From assembly GCF_006874645.1 (NCBI RefSeq), contig NZ_CP030082.1, positions 62,001 to 126,000 on the forward strand: a DNA stretch of 64,000 nt, written 5' to 3'. The position numbers were made by a program, and so were the translations under genes. Below are positions 9,027-17,942 of this stretch, in pieces; position 1 is the stretch's first letter; every line of letters starts with the position of its first letter. Source of the stretch: Bdellovibrio sp. ZAP7. Lineage in GTDB: Bacteria; Bdellovibrionota; Bdellovibrionia; Bdellovibrionales; Bdellovibrionaceae. The notes beneath the pieces are model-generated. The model searched no databases. It was not told the origin of the DNA and saw nothing but the letters and a program-made list of their open reading frames with translations.

Positions 9027-9335
9027 ATGGGAATCGGCGACAAACTAAGTAGCTTTTCAAATAATGTTCAAGAAGGCGTAAAATCCACAACGATGACAGT
9101 TTTGCATATTTCATTGCGAATGATCACGGGCTTCTTTGTCGGGATGACTCTGGCTTTGATCGGTCAGGAATTGATCGGTTATGGAACATTCGCCCTGATT
9201 TTCGCGACGATCGTTGTCATGGCAGTTATCATAAAACTTCTTTCCCAGTGGAGTTTTGCGCAAATCTTAATTTTTGATTTGATTGTCGTCCTTGTCGGGA
9301 TGCTTTTAAGAATGTATATACTGGTCGCACCTTAA
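9027..9335 (+). CDS. Small integral membrane protein
   Basis: A 102-residue protein with about three hydrophobic segments (residues ~30-50, 52-70 and 78-98) after a short amphipathic N-terminus. It starts 34 bases after the TPR gene with a GGAGGATGCCATC ribosome site and ends 17 bases before serS. The position suggests co-transcription with both. The family is not recognised; no catalytic motif is visible. Confidence 0.7.
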   Translation: MGIGDKLSSFSNNVQEGVKSTTMTVLHISLRMITGFFVGMTLALIGQELIGYGTFALIFATIVVMAVIIKLLSQWSFAQILIFDLIVVLVGMLLRMYILVAP

Positions 9336-9352
9336 CCGAGGACTTCTGAACA

Positions 9353-10645
9353 ATGATCGATATTAAACTTCTGGAAAAAAAAGCTGAAAATGGGGCTTCT
9401 TATTACGATGAGTATAAGCAGGCTTTGATCAATCGTGGTGGTACTCCGGAAATCCTGGATCAAATCATGGAGCTTAATAAAAAGCGCAAAGAGATGATCG
9501 CTCAGGCGGAAACTGCGAAAGCCAATCAAAATAAATTGAGTGGCGAGATCGGAAAACTAAAACGGGAAGGCAAAGATGCTTCCTCGCTATTAGCAGAAGT
9601 GGAAACAATCAAAGGTTCTGTAAAAGATCTTGAAACAAAAGCTTCTGAAGCTGACCAACAAGTTTTGAATTTGGCTCTTGTGATGCCAAACAAACCGCAC
9701 TCTTCTGTTCCGGTTGGTTCTTCTGAGAAGGAAAACCAAGTCATTAAAACTTGGGGTGAAATTCCAAAGTTTTCTTTCAAAGCGAAAGAGCACTGGGAAC
9801 TTGGCGAAAAGCTAAACATCATCGACTTCGAACGCGCTGGTAAAACTACTGGCACTCGCTTTGCTTTCCTTAAAGGGGCGGCGGCTCAGCTTGAGCGTTC
9901 ATTGATTCAGTTCATGATGGATATGCACTCTACTCGTCATGGTTATACTGAAATGATTCCGCCATTCATGGTGAACTCAAACAGTTTGACGGGTACAGGT
10001 AACTTCCCGAAATTTAAAGAAGACGTTTTCCACTTGGAAGGCTCTGATCTTTATTTGATTCCTACTGCGGAAGTTCCAGTTACGAATTACTACAATAACG
10101 AGATTTTGGATGAAAAAGATCTTCCACAAAGCTTTTGTGCTTACTCCCCTTGCTTCCGTTCTGAGGCTGGCAGTGCCGGTCGCGATACGAAGGGTTTGAT
10201 TCGTCAGCATCAGTTCGACAAAGTTGAGCTTATGACTTTCTGTCATCCTGATAAGTCTTATGAAGTTCACGAGGCTTTGACGTCTCATGCAGAGCAGGTT
10301 CTGATCGATCTTGAGCTTCCTTTCCGCCGTATGCTTTTGTGCACGGGTGATATGGGCTTTGGATCTGCTAGAACCCATGACCTTGAAGTATGGCTTCCGG
10401 GTCAAAACACATATCGCGAGATCAGTTCATGCTCGAACTTTGAAGACTTTCAAGCTCGTCGTGCGAATATCCGCTTCCGTTCTGCTGGTGGTAAGCCTCA
10501 GTTCGTTCATACATTGAACGGTTCTGCCCTGGCGGTGGGACGTACTTTGGTGGCGATTCTTGAGAACTACCAACGTGAAGATGGCTCAATCGCAGTTCCT
10601 AAAGCGCTTCAGAACTACATGGGCGGAAAAACCGAAATCAAATAG
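9353..10645 (+). CDS. serS: Seryl-tRNA synthetase
   Basis: A 430-residue class II aminoacyl-tRNA synthetase of normal length. Residues ~30-105 are the antiparallel coiled-coil arm that grips the long variable arm of tRNA-Ser. The catalytic domain shows motif 2 ([15 protein letters not shown]) and motif 3 ([16 protein letters not shown], with the conserved Arg). It charges tRNA-Ser with serine in the cytoplasm. A tRNA-Ser(TGA) gene follows 100 bases downstream, and a second tRNA-Ser lies at 35.7 kb. The ribosome site GAGGACTTCTGAACA precedes the ATG. Confidence 0.98.
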   Translation: MIDIKLLEKKAENGASYYDEYKQALINRGGTPEILDQIMELNKKRKEMIAQAETAKANQNKLSGEIGKLKREGKDASSLLAEVETIKGSVKDLETKASEADQQVLNLALVMPNKPHSSVPVGSSEKENQVIKTWGEIPKFSFKAKEHWELGEKLNIIDFERAGKTTGTRFAFLKGAAAQLERSLIQFMMDMHSTRHGYTEMIPPFMVNSNSLTGTGNFPKFKEDVFHLEGSDLYLIPTAEVPVTNYYNNEILDEKDLPQSFCAYSPCFRSEAGSAGRDTKGLIRQHQFDKVELMTFCHPDKSYEVHEALTSHAEQVLIDLELPFRRMLLCTGDMGFGSARTHDLEVWLPGQNTYREISSCSNFEDFQARRANIRFRSAGGKPQFVHTLNGSALAVGRTLVAILENYQREDGSIAVPKALQNYMGGKTEIK

Positions 10646-10745
10646 TGCGATTAGGGCCTCACAGATCGTGTGGGCCTTAAAATATGCTGCGCGTCATTAC
10701 AACAACCGCTTGATAACTCACGTCAAAACCCATAGAACGGTCGAC

Positions 10746-10835
10746 GGAGAGTTGGTAGAGTGGTTGAATACACCAGTCTTGAAAACTGGCAGCCCTTCGC
10801 GGGGCTCGAGGGTTCGAATCCCTCACTCTCCGCCA
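10746..10835 (+). tRNA. tRNA-Ser (anticodon TGA)
   Basis: A 90-base gene with acceptor GGAGAGT/ACTCTCC, a long variable arm (CAGCCCTTCGCGGGGCTC region) typical of serine tRNAs, the T arm GGGTTCGAATCCC, and encoded CCA. The anticodon TGA is at 10780-10782 between the CCAGT/ACTGG stem arms. It decodes UCA and other UCN codons and is the substrate of the adjacent serS product. Confidence 0.97.
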
Positions 10836-10880
10836 TTTGTTTGCTGGACAGCGAAGCTGAATGCAAACGCAAAAAACGAA

Positions 10881-10908
10881 AAAGCGATCCTTAGTGATCG
10901 CTTTTTTT
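10881..10908 (+). terminator. Intrinsic terminator after tRNA-Ser
   Basis: The stem AAAGCGATC/GATCGCTTT (10881-10889 with 10896-10904) is followed by a T run, 45 bases past the tRNA. Confidence 0.9.
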
Positions 10909-10994
10909 ATTTCTGAACATCGTAAGTCTGGTCTATTGGCAAGATTGTTTCGTTGGCCTTCCTCTGTAGTGAATTTCCCCTTTAACATATAGTT

Positions 10995-12089
10995 ATGAAA
11001 CTGTTTATGGCACTTGGATTGCTGACCTGTCTTGTGAGCCCTGCGGCTAAAGCATGGATGGGGTTTAACATCGTTGGTTCAGAGTATTCCCTTCAGAAGG
11101 ATTCAGAAGTTCCTAAGAATCCTATTTCTATGCCAGGCCTTCGATCACAAGATACTGTGGGGGTTTGCTATGCTTTCACGGCAGCCGCACTTTTTGATCA
11201 AGCTAATTGTGTCGCAAAAAAAATCTCAAACTGCGCCGAGATTCCCGAGAAGGATCGAGTTTCGCCATTGGATATTTCCAGATTTGGCAAAGTGTTAGCA
11301 GAAGATGAAGACCGAACTGACCGCTTTAATTATGAGGGCCTGAACTTCGGTGGGTCGAACGCGGCTTTGACTTTGCAAAATGCCATCGGATCCGGTGGGG
11401 TTGCACGCGAAACCTGTGCCCCGTTTGATCAATTCACGTCGAGCGTTTCAGATTTAAAAGAGGCGCAAAAAATTGAATCGGAAATTTGGAACAAATTCAC
11501 CAATGCCTATAATGAATACGTAAAAATCAAAAAGAAAAGCGGTCAGGGAGCCGCAGATATTTTTGCGGCAGAAAAATCAAAAGAGTTAGTGGAAACCTGC
11601 CGAATAAGAACGCCTCAAGAAGAAGTGCTTAAGGCGTTCTCTGAAGATACTTATGAAAGATTTTTAGATAAGGCTTTAGTTCCTGATAAATGTTGGGATT
11701 TCAAGGAACAGGTCAGCCTAAATGGAGATTGGAAATTAAATATATTTCCGTCTGTCGGTAAAAAATCAAACTACAAAGAAACGTCAGAAAAAATCAAAGA
11801 AATCCTGGCTACTGGCCAGCCCGTCGTTTTTGATTTTTGTGCTCAGGAGCCACTTACGGCAAAAAAAATCGCGCAATGTAAAGGCTATGGCCACTCAGTC
11901 GTGGTCACGGCATTTAGTAAAGCTTGTAACTCGAAAGGCAAGTGTGTTGATCGAGTGAAAGTGCACAATCCATGGGGTGCCGGCTGGCAGAAAAATTATA
12001 CAGATGATGGCTGGGTAGAGGCCAAGGTCCTTCTTGATCGTAGTTTTTACGAGAATCAGTCCTTGACCTGGTTATCAGAGAAAAAATAA
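10995..12089 (+). CDS. Secreted papain-like (C1 fold) cysteine peptidase
   Basis: A 364-residue protein with a signal peptide (LFMALGLLTCLVSPAAKA) and a papain-type catalytic layout. The nucleophile is in TVGVCYAFTAAALFD (Cys about residue 58), equivalent to the CGSCWAFS box. The histidine is in GYGHSVVV (about 300) and the asparagine in HNPWGAGW (about 325). Ten or so further cysteines could form disulfides. A roughly 110-residue insertion between Cys and His is specific to this and its paralogue at 17943. A secreted protease fits digestion of prey proteins, but the target is unknown. No strong ribosome site precedes the ATG. Confidence 0.8.
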   Translation: MKLFMALGLLTCLVSPAAKAWMGFNIVGSEYSLQKDSEVPKNPISMPGLRSQDTVGVCYAFTAAALFDQANCVAKKISNCAEIPEKDRVSPLDISRFGKVLAEDEDRTDRFNYEGLNFGGSNAALTLQNAIGSGGVARETCAPFDQFTSSVSDLKEAQKIESEIWNKFTNAYNEYVKIKKKSGQGAADIFAAEKSKELVETCRIRTPQEEVLKAFSEDTYERFLDKALVPDKCWDFKEQVSLNGDWKLNIFPSVGKKSNYKETSEKIKEILATGQPVVFDFCAQEPLTAKKIAQCKGYGHSVVVTAFSKACNSKGKCVDRVKVHNPWGAGWQKNYTDDGWVEAKVLLDRSFYENQSLTWLSEKK

Positions 12090-12095
12090 ATCCAA

Positions 12096-12647
12096 CTACT
12101 GATTTTTGTTCATCGTACAAAAGATTTTTGTACTTTGCGGGCCGAAGCCGCCGTATGTGATGTAGTAAATTGTTTTAGTCGCGGGATCTTGGCGCATGTA
12201 ATACACAACTGCCGGGCCTCCTTCAGAGTTCGTCATCACCACTCGTGAGGCGTTACTGCCTTCGGTAATGCGAGCGTTTTGTCTTGCATAGTCTGTTGCC
12301 TCTTGGCGTCCTTTTGTCAGATCCCAGCTTGCATACGGATTTTCTGGATAGAAGTAAGCAAACATAGTGGAGAAGTACGTGGTGCCGTTATCCAATTGAT
12401 CAATCATCAACTCGGCAAAGTGTTCGTGATCGGGATTTAGATTTCCCAGATGATAACAGCCCCCACTGTAGACTGCGGGCTCCAGGCTGACTGCATGTGG
12501 AGTGTTATTGAATCCGGAAAGAATGGATTTCATAACTTTTGTGCATTTCAAACTGTCGCAGGCGTCCTCAGGAAGCTCGGCAACAGCTGGCGCTGCATGA
12601 ATTGACAATGACCACAGTGCGGTAAGAATGATGATGAATTGTTTCAT
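12096..12647 (-). CDS. Exported hypothetical protein
   Basis: A 183-residue protein with a signal peptide (FIIILTALWSLSIHAAPAVA) and a compact mature domain containing four cysteines (CDSLKC, GGCYH, FCTMN). The GAGGGGACATAA ribosome site fits the ATG at 12647. It is convergent with the papain-like gene, with only 6 bases between stops. No catalytic motif is recognisable. Likely periplasmic; function unknown. Confidence 0.7.
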   Translation of the reverse strand: MKQFIIILTALWSLSIHAAPAVAELPEDACDSLKCTKVMKSILSGFNNTPHAVSLEPAVYSGGCYHLGNLNPDHEHFAELMIDQLDNGTTYFSTMFAYFYPENPYASWDLTKGRQEATDYARQNARITEGSNASRVVMTNSEGGPAVVYYMRQDPATKTIYYITYGGFGPQSTKIFCTMNKNQ

Positions 12648-12735
12648 TTATGTCCCCTCGTACTAAAAGCATAAATTTTCTTTGGGGACCGTCAATCGGT
12701 TTGTTATGCTCGATTGAATTTAAAAAGGAAACTCT

Positions 12736-13368
12736 ATGTCTCACCTTATCGATATTATTTTGCATCTTGATCAGCATTTGGTTCAGTGGATGGCGTATTT
12801 TGGGCCGTGGATCTATGTGATCATGTTTTTGGTGATTTTCTGTGAAACAGGATTGGTAGTGACACCGTTCTTGCCTGGGGATTCTTTATTGTTCGCATTG
12901 GGTGCTTTGACGACGGTTGAGGGCGGTTTGAATCTTTGGATTTTGCTAGGCTCTTTGACGATTGCCGGGATCTTGGGTGATACCGTCAACTATCACTTGG
13001 GTAAGAAGTTCGGTCCCAAGGTCTTTGAAATCGACAGTCGCTTCTTTAAAAAGCAGTACTTAATCGATACGCAAAATTTTTATGATAAATGGGGAGCATT
13101 CACGATCGTGGCGGCTCGCTTTGCACCGATTGTTAGAACATTCGCGCCGTTTGTGGCGGGTATCGGAAACATGAAGTACAGAAAGTTTATTTCGTACAAC
13201 GTGATTGGGGCGATTGCTTGGGTTTTCATCTTTATCCTGGCGGGACATTTTTTCGGAAACTTGCCAGTGGTAAAAAGAAACTTCCACATCGTGATCTTTG
13301 GTGTGATCGGTGTATCTTTGATTCCGATGGTATGGCCTTGGATTTCTTCTCGCCTGAAAAAGGCATAG
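12736..13368 (+). CDS. DedA-family membrane protein
   Basis: A 210-residue protein with five to six membrane segments and DedA/SNARE-associated family motifs: the re-entrant region TPFLPGDSLLFALGA, the FxxRFxPxxR-like element AARFAPIVRTFAPFVAG, and GDTVNYHLGKKFG. DedA proteins act in the inner membrane in lipid-carrier recycling (for example C55-P translocation) and membrane potential homeostasis. The AAAAAGGAAACTCT ribosome site fits the start. It is monocistronic between a divergent secreted protein and a terminator hairpin. Confidence 0.9.
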   Translation: MSHLIDIILHLDQHLVQWMAYFGPWIYVIMFLVIFCETGLVVTPFLPGDSLLFALGALTTVEGGLNLWILLGSLTIAGILGDTVNYHLGKKFGPKVFEIDSRFFKKQYLIDTQNFYDKWGAFTIVAARFAPIVRTFAPFVAGIGNMKYRKFISYNVIGAIAWVFIFILAGHFFGNLPVVKRNFHIVIFGVIGVSLIPMVWPWISSRLKKA

Positions 13369-13374
13369 AAAAAA

Positions 13375-13403
13375 GCTGCTTGAGTTATCGGTACTCAAGC
13401 AGC
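13375..13403. terminator. Intrinsic terminator shared by convergent genes
   Basis: A perfect 10-bp stem GCTGCTTGAG/CTCAAGCAGC (13375-13384 with 13394-13403). The T tract is best on the minus strand (six T), so it chiefly terminates the small minus gene at 13385, whose stop codon lies in its loop. It can also hinder read-through from the DedA gene. Confidence 0.85.
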
Positions 13404-13603
13404 ATTTCGTTTGCTTGCCCAGAGTTATAGTTGATTCTTCCATCAACTCCCACAGACAAGTAATGATTTGAATTTTCGTGAAGATGGGAAGAATGCATAT
13501 CCCAATTTTCTTCACGGCACTTGTTTTCGTCGCCAAGAATGGCTTCTTTGATAGCGTCTCTAAGATAATAAATAACCTTTGATGAGTGAGCTTTTAGTTC
13601 CAT
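13385..13603 (-). CDS. Small hypothetical protein
   Basis: A 72-residue acidic and His-rich protein without a signal peptide or membrane segment. It looks real because an AAGGAGAAGATCA ribosome site precedes the ATG at 13603, and a strong terminator overlaps its last codons. The terminator stem encodes the final residues and the stop codon sits in its loop. I do not recognise it. A short CCGG-containing inverted motif (TTGTCCGG / CCGGTTGA) lies just upstream and could be an operator. Confidence 0.6.
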   Translation of the reverse strand: MELKAHSSKVIYYLRDAIKEAILGDENKCREENWDMHSSHLHENSNHYLSVGVDGRINYNSGQANEMLLEYR

Positions 13604-13726
13604 TGATCTTCTCCTTTGTTGTCCGGATGTCCGGTTGATTAGGAGTAAAGCAAGGGGCTTGCCGTCCGAAACTGGTGCTCAAGTCTTATATATGGGATTT
13701 GATAAGGTTGGTTCTGATTTTAGAAA

Positions 13727-13745
13727 CCCAATTCTAGGAATTGGG
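13727..13745 (-). terminator. Intrinsic terminator of the cyclase-like gene
   Basis: An 8-bp stem CCCAATTC/GAATTGGG with a 3-base loop. On the minus strand it is followed by TTTCTAAAATC, an imperfect T tract. It lies 18 bases past the stop of the 13764 gene. Confidence 0.65.
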
Positions 13746-13763
13746 TATTTCGCAGAAAGGTTC

Positions 13764-15716
13764 TTACGCCGCTTTTTTAAGAAGCTTTTTAAGATCCGTA
13801 TTCGTTTCAAAGAAGACTGGATCAGTTGATTTATAATGGTCAGCCAAATGCTTCACCACAAAGCTTCCGCTCGCACGGAAAAGTGGATTTTTGGATTCCA
13901 GGAACTCAAAAAGTTTTTTCGCAAGCTCAGTGTCAAAGTTCTGCTTACCCGTAACCAGCAATGCATCGGCAGAGACACGATTATGGCTTGCATAGATGTA
14001 TTGACGAAGGAAACTAACGTCGCGAGCAAGGTCACCAAGAACAATGATGGTGTTTGCTTGAGTGCGTGGATCCTTGTGATCAAGACATTTTTCCAGAACC
14101 GCCAACAAAGAGCTTTCAACGAAAGCATGTGGGATCAAGTTCGAAGCCAAAGAAACCACTGATGCTAGGACTTTGTCAGAAATGTCTTTTTGCTTATTAA
14201 GTTTGTAAGCAGTTTCCACAAGTTTTTCAAAACCGGCCACTTGTTGCAGGCTTGTTTGGTTTACTTTGAAAGTTTTTAAAACTGAGAATACGCGGAAGAA
14301 ACTGATTTCATCTTTTTCTTGCAACGACTTTTCCAAGAAACGATAGATACAAATCAAATCGCTATCGCTGCGATAGTAAGTCAGCTTTTCAAGCTGATGA
14401 CGACCCAAAAGCCTGTCAATAGATGTAAAATCATTTACTTTGCACAAAGTTGCTGGAGTCGAGAAACCTTTTAGCATTGTGCTTTTCGTCTCAGCGATCG
14501 TGCAAAGATCATTTACCGACGAACTTGCTTCGCTATAGAAAGTGATTGAGCTTTTCGCTTTTTCATCTACTTGGCTTAATAGGCGCGCAGATTCGATAAG
14601 TGGCAACCCAGAAAGTCCGTAACCAGAATCCTGAGGGACGAAGCGAATTTTGCCAATAACGAAAGAGCCTTTAACTTTGAAATAGTGATCTGCTCCCGCT
14701 GGAAGATGATCTTCGATGTCTTGAGCCACTTCAAAAATCGCGCGCAAGCACGCAAGAGACATAGCTTGAGAATTAACACCCTGACATTCTTTAACGTGGA
14801 ACACGATTTCGTCACCCACGTATTGGTAAATCAAACCATTATAGCGCTCAATGATTTCACGAGAGCGGATGAAGTATTGATTCATCATATCGCTTACGTA
14901 TTCGTCTTTTTTATCCAGGAAGATTTGTGTGTAACCGTTTAGATCCACGCGCACCATGGAAGTCTGGAATGCGTAAGGCGCTTTTCTGCCGGACTTCAGT
15001 TCGTGAACAATCGCAGGAGTCAAAGTCTCGGTATAGACCTTGTTCTCATAGGCCAGAGTTCTTTGCGTCGCTTCGTAAGTTTGTGCCGCATGCAGAAGAG
15101 TCGCGCCTTCTTTAGAAAGAGAGCGGATCTTTGTCATCTTTTCGCGATCGCGAGAAGAAAGTATCTTTGTTAGATCGATAATGTCTTTTAAGAACAACCA
15201 AACAATCAATGACAAGAATACTGTCACAGAAACTAGATCGCGCAGAATCATGCCTTTATAGTCCCAAGCTGTTTGCATGATGATGCGGGGTTTGTTTTGG
15301 AAAACGCCAACTGTCAGGCGGTAGTCCATGATCTTAATTGTTCTAAAGGCGATGTTTTTCGTCGCTAGAATTTCGTTAAAGACTTTATAGTCTGCATTGA
15401 TGCTTTCAGCATCGCCGTTGTTGTTGTGGAAGCTCACAAGGTCACTGCCTTTTTGCAGAATATAGAAATGAATTAGATTTAGTTCGCGAGCTTTATCAAG
15501 ATTGGCTTTTACCAGATCTGTGTTTTCACCAACAAGCGCAGAAATCTGACTGTCTTCAACGAAAGTCATTTGCGCATGTTTTGTTTCAATCACTTGCTCA
15601 GTCATTTCAGCAACGTTGAAATAAAATTGAGTCGCAGTAATGCCTACGTAAGCAACCCAAAAGGTTCCCACGATTAACAGCACCATTGATTTGTTGCGCT
15701 TACCCTTCGCAAACAA
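13764..15716 (-). CDS. Membrane-bound class III nucleotide-cyclase-like protein with HEAT-like tail
   Basis: A 650-residue protein. Two membrane helices (about residues 10-30 and 155-177) flank a ~120-residue periplasmic sensor. A class III cyclase homology domain runs from ~250 to 425. Metal-binding aspartates are in RVDLNGYT (about 258) and YVGDEIVF (about 302), and the typical end MLKGFSTPATL is present. The adenine-contacting Lys is replaced by Gln (QYVGD), and in the segment aligned with GDxVN...R the Asp and Asn are replaced (GLPLIESAR), leaving only the Arg. Catalysis is therefore doubtful. The last ~130 residues look like HEAT repeats (DPRTQANTIIVLGDLA). It may be a signalling pseudoenzyme. 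Monocistronic. Confidence 0.8.
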   Translation of the reverse strand: MFAKGKRNKSMVLLIVGTFWVAYVGITATQFYFNVAEMTEQVIETKHAQMTFVEDSQISALVGENTDLVKANLDKARELNLIHFYILQKGSDLVSFHNNNGDAESINADYKVFNEILATKNIAFRTIKIMDYRLTVGVFQNKPRIIMQTAWDYKGMILRDLVSVTVFLSLIVWLFLKDIIDLTKILSSRDREKMTKIRSLSKEGATLLHAAQTYEATQRTLAYENKVYTETLTPAIVHELKSGRKAPYAFQTSMVRVDLNGYTQIFLDKKDEYVSDMMNQYFIRSREIIERYNGLIYQYVGDEIVFHVKECQGVNSQAMSLACLRAIFEVAQDIEDHLPAGADHYFKVKGSFVIGKIRFVPQDSGYGLSGLPLIESARLLSQVDEKAKSSITFYSEASSSVNDLCTIAETKSTMLKGFSTPATLCKVNDFTSIDRLLGRHQLEKLTYYRSDSDLICIYRFLEKSLQEKDEISFFRVFSVLKTFKVNQTSLQQVAGFEKLVETAYKLNKQKDISDKVLASVVSLASNLIPHAFVESSLLAVLEKCLDHKDPRTQANTIIVLGDLARDVSFLRQYIYASHNRVSADALLVTGKQNFDTELAKKLFEFLESKNPLFRASGSFVVKHLADHYKSTDPVFFETNTDLKKLLKKAA

Positions 15717-15828
15717 AATGAATCTCCTTATTAAAGACTAGCGACTTCATTTTGTTTATCGGTTTGGTCTGGGAACAACTTAAGTGTTTGTTTTATCTGG
15801 ATTAATAATTTTTGAAAATATGAGGGAA

Positions 15829-17823
15829 CTATCGCTGACGTATGAAACGGTTGCCATCATCGTAATAGATAGTCGTACCGGACTTCGCACCCCAGCTGCT
15901 GCCGTTCCCGTCGACGACCTTCACATTGTTGGCCTCAAGCTCGCTTAAGAAGCTTGGATCTTTCAGTTTTCGCTTCGTTAAAACGTAGTCGTTGTTTGTT
16001 AAAGTCGTCATGATTTCCTGCCTTTGTGCAGGGCTACCTTGCTGATTTGTTGAAGCCGGGCCCCGGCTTGCTGACGTAGCTGAGCGGGCTCGGTTTTGTG
16101 CCGATTGCGTACCGCCTCCCCCTCCAGAATTGGAACTTATGTTGAGATCTGCTGCGCCCCCGGCGCTGCCGGTTGCGATGGATCCACCGCCGCTTCCGAT
16201 GTCGCCATTCGAAGCTGAGCCCGTTCTTTTTCTGCCCGTGGTAACTTCGGGATCAACAGATGCTGGCCCCCGAGAGTTTGTCTGACCAGGTTCGACAGGA
16301 GCTAAAGTTGCAGGTTGATATGTACCAGATCGAGACACTTGTGTTCTTGTGGTGTTTGCGGCTTTCTTTGCCTGGGATTCAGTATTCTTCGTTAAATCAA
16401 TTTCTTCCGCTACGTATTCGTCAGCTCCAACTCCACCATTGGACTTAGATTGATAGCGTCCGTAACGCGATTGATATCGTTGGCCAGATGAGGAACTTGA
16501 TGAACCGCGCGATGATGATCCTGTTTCGGAATCCCCTGATGCATAAGAAGGCGATGAAGACCAAGAAGAAGACGACGATAAGTCTGCCAGTGCGGGCGTA
16601 TTACTAATGCCCATTGCTTGATTCGCCATTCTAAAAACGGGAGCACTTTCTTGAACGCTATCGCGAAGGGCTTGCTCTTTCCCCGCCGGTGACTTGTCAA
16701 CTTTCGCAACACTCAACTTCTCTGCGGATGGAATTACTTTTTCAGCATTCGCAATTTCCGATTTCATATCTAATTCGCCGCCGGTTTTCGCAGCCGCGCT
16801 TGCAACGCCCCGTTCAATTTTTTTGGGGGTCTTTTTCGTTGTGGATTCTCCGACAATCTTTCCATCGGCTGTTTTTGTAACAGCTGTGCTGCTTCCCAAG
16901 TTACTGAGCACACCGGCCTGATTCTCAGGGGTTAGTATGGGAGCTTCGCTTGAGATGTTTTCGGAGTATGTTCCAGATTTCAGGCAGGCCGATACCATGT
17001 TTTCCACTCTTGACTCGTCTTTGATCCCTGCGGCATGTAGCAGTTCATGATGAAGAAGTGGTGCTAATTTATTGGGATTTACAATTGGGTCTTGGGAGGA
17101 AGTTGGTACCACCAACGTAACACTACCGTCTTCTTTGGTTTGACCATGGAAGCTTCCTTTTTCAATCGCCTGGCAAGTGAATATGCTATTTGCTTGTCCT
17201 AAAGAGATTTTGTCATAACTAGCTAATAGTTTCGCAGAAACTAAGTTAACGTCTACGTTTTTAATATTCTTGGCTTCTTGCACGCATTTCGCGAGCTTTA
17301 TTCCCTCTGAAGGCAGCTTTTGCACGACCCTTGCTAGATTCTTTGAGAATGCAGGTCGTTGTTCAATGTTACAGGAGCTTTTTTGAGTTCCTATAATTGC
17401 TGAGATGTCTTCATTTAGCTGAGATGCCTTTGAGATCAATAGCTCGGTCGGAGAACAAACTGAGGGTTGGCCGAACATAGTGATAGTTTGTCTTTGGATG
17501 TTAGAAGTGATCTCGAATTTACCATTTACATTCTCAAATCTTTTGAAAGAGAAAATATCATTCTCGACTTTTGAAAATGAGATGCTGCTTTTAATTCCAT
17601 TTTTATAGCTAATACGAATTTCAAAGCTGCCCTTTTTAAGATACCACTCATCAATCTTCCCATCCAAATTAGAGTCGACGCGAATGTCCTCATAAGACTT
17701 AAAGCTTAGAATTCGCTGACTGATTGAAGTGCCATAAGGATTATATGTAATACCAACGTCGTTTCCCGCACGAGCTAGAATAGAAAAAAACAAAAGAATA
17801 GTAATTAGAAACGTGGTTCGCAT
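15829..17823 (-). CDS. Exported HExxH metallopeptidase-like protein with low-complexity tail
   Basis: A 664-residue protein. A signal peptide (FLITILLFFSILARA) is followed by a beta-rich domain with an EF-like DSNLDGKIDEW sequence. A probable zinc-protease core contains HHELLHAAGIKDE (HELLH at about residues 257-261), where the second His plus downstream Asp/Glu could complete the metal site. From about 390 to 600 it is Ser/Gly/Ala/Pro-rich and probably unstructured, and the last 55 residues appear globular. ATG 17823 is chosen over GTG 17826. It is divergent from the papain-like gene at 17943, with 119 bases between, suggesting shared control. The substrate is unknown. Confidence 0.7.
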   Translation of the reverse strand: MRTTFLITILLFFSILARAGNDVGITYNPYGTSISQRILSFKSYEDIRVDSNLDGKIDEWYLKKGSFEIRISYKNGIKSSISFSKVENDIFSFKRFENVNGKFEITSNIQRQTITMFGQPSVCSPTELLISKASQLNEDISAIIGTQKSSCNIEQRPAFSKNLARVVQKLPSEGIKLAKCVQEAKNIKNVDVNLVSAKLLASYDKISLGQANSIFTCQAIEKGSFHGQTKEDGSVTLVVPTSSQDPIVNPNKLAPLLHHELLHAAGIKDESRVENMVSACLKSGTYSENISSEAPILTPENQAGVLSNLGSSTAVTKTADGKIVGESTTKKTPKKIERGVASAAAKTGGELDMKSEIANAEKVIPSAEKLSVAKVDKSPAGKEQALRDSVQESAPVFRMANQAMGISNTPALADLSSSSSWSSSPSYASGDSETGSSSRGSSSSSSGQRYQSRYGRYQSKSNGGVGADEYVAEEIDLTKNTESQAKKAANTTRTQVSRSGTYQPATLAPVEPGQTNSRGPASVDPEVTTGRKRTGSASNGDIGSGGGSIATGSAGGAADLNISSNSGGGGGTQSAQNRARSATSASRGPASTNQQGSPAQRQEIMTTLTNNDYVLTKRKLKDPSFLSELEANNVKVVDGNGSSWGAKSGTTIYYDDGNRFIRQR

Positions 17824-17942
17824 CACTTTGTTAAATCGGCGTAAAATTAAACTTAGTTGAGTTCACGCGGCAAAACTTTAGTCTTGTTTTTAGTGAGTTA
17901 ACTATTATTTAAGAGGTAAATTTAAGAACATTGAGGAATATG

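Noticed and set aside
10560-10916. Plus-strand open frame through tRNA-Ser(TGA)
   Set aside because: It begins inside serS and runs across a clear tRNA and terminator; not a protein gene.
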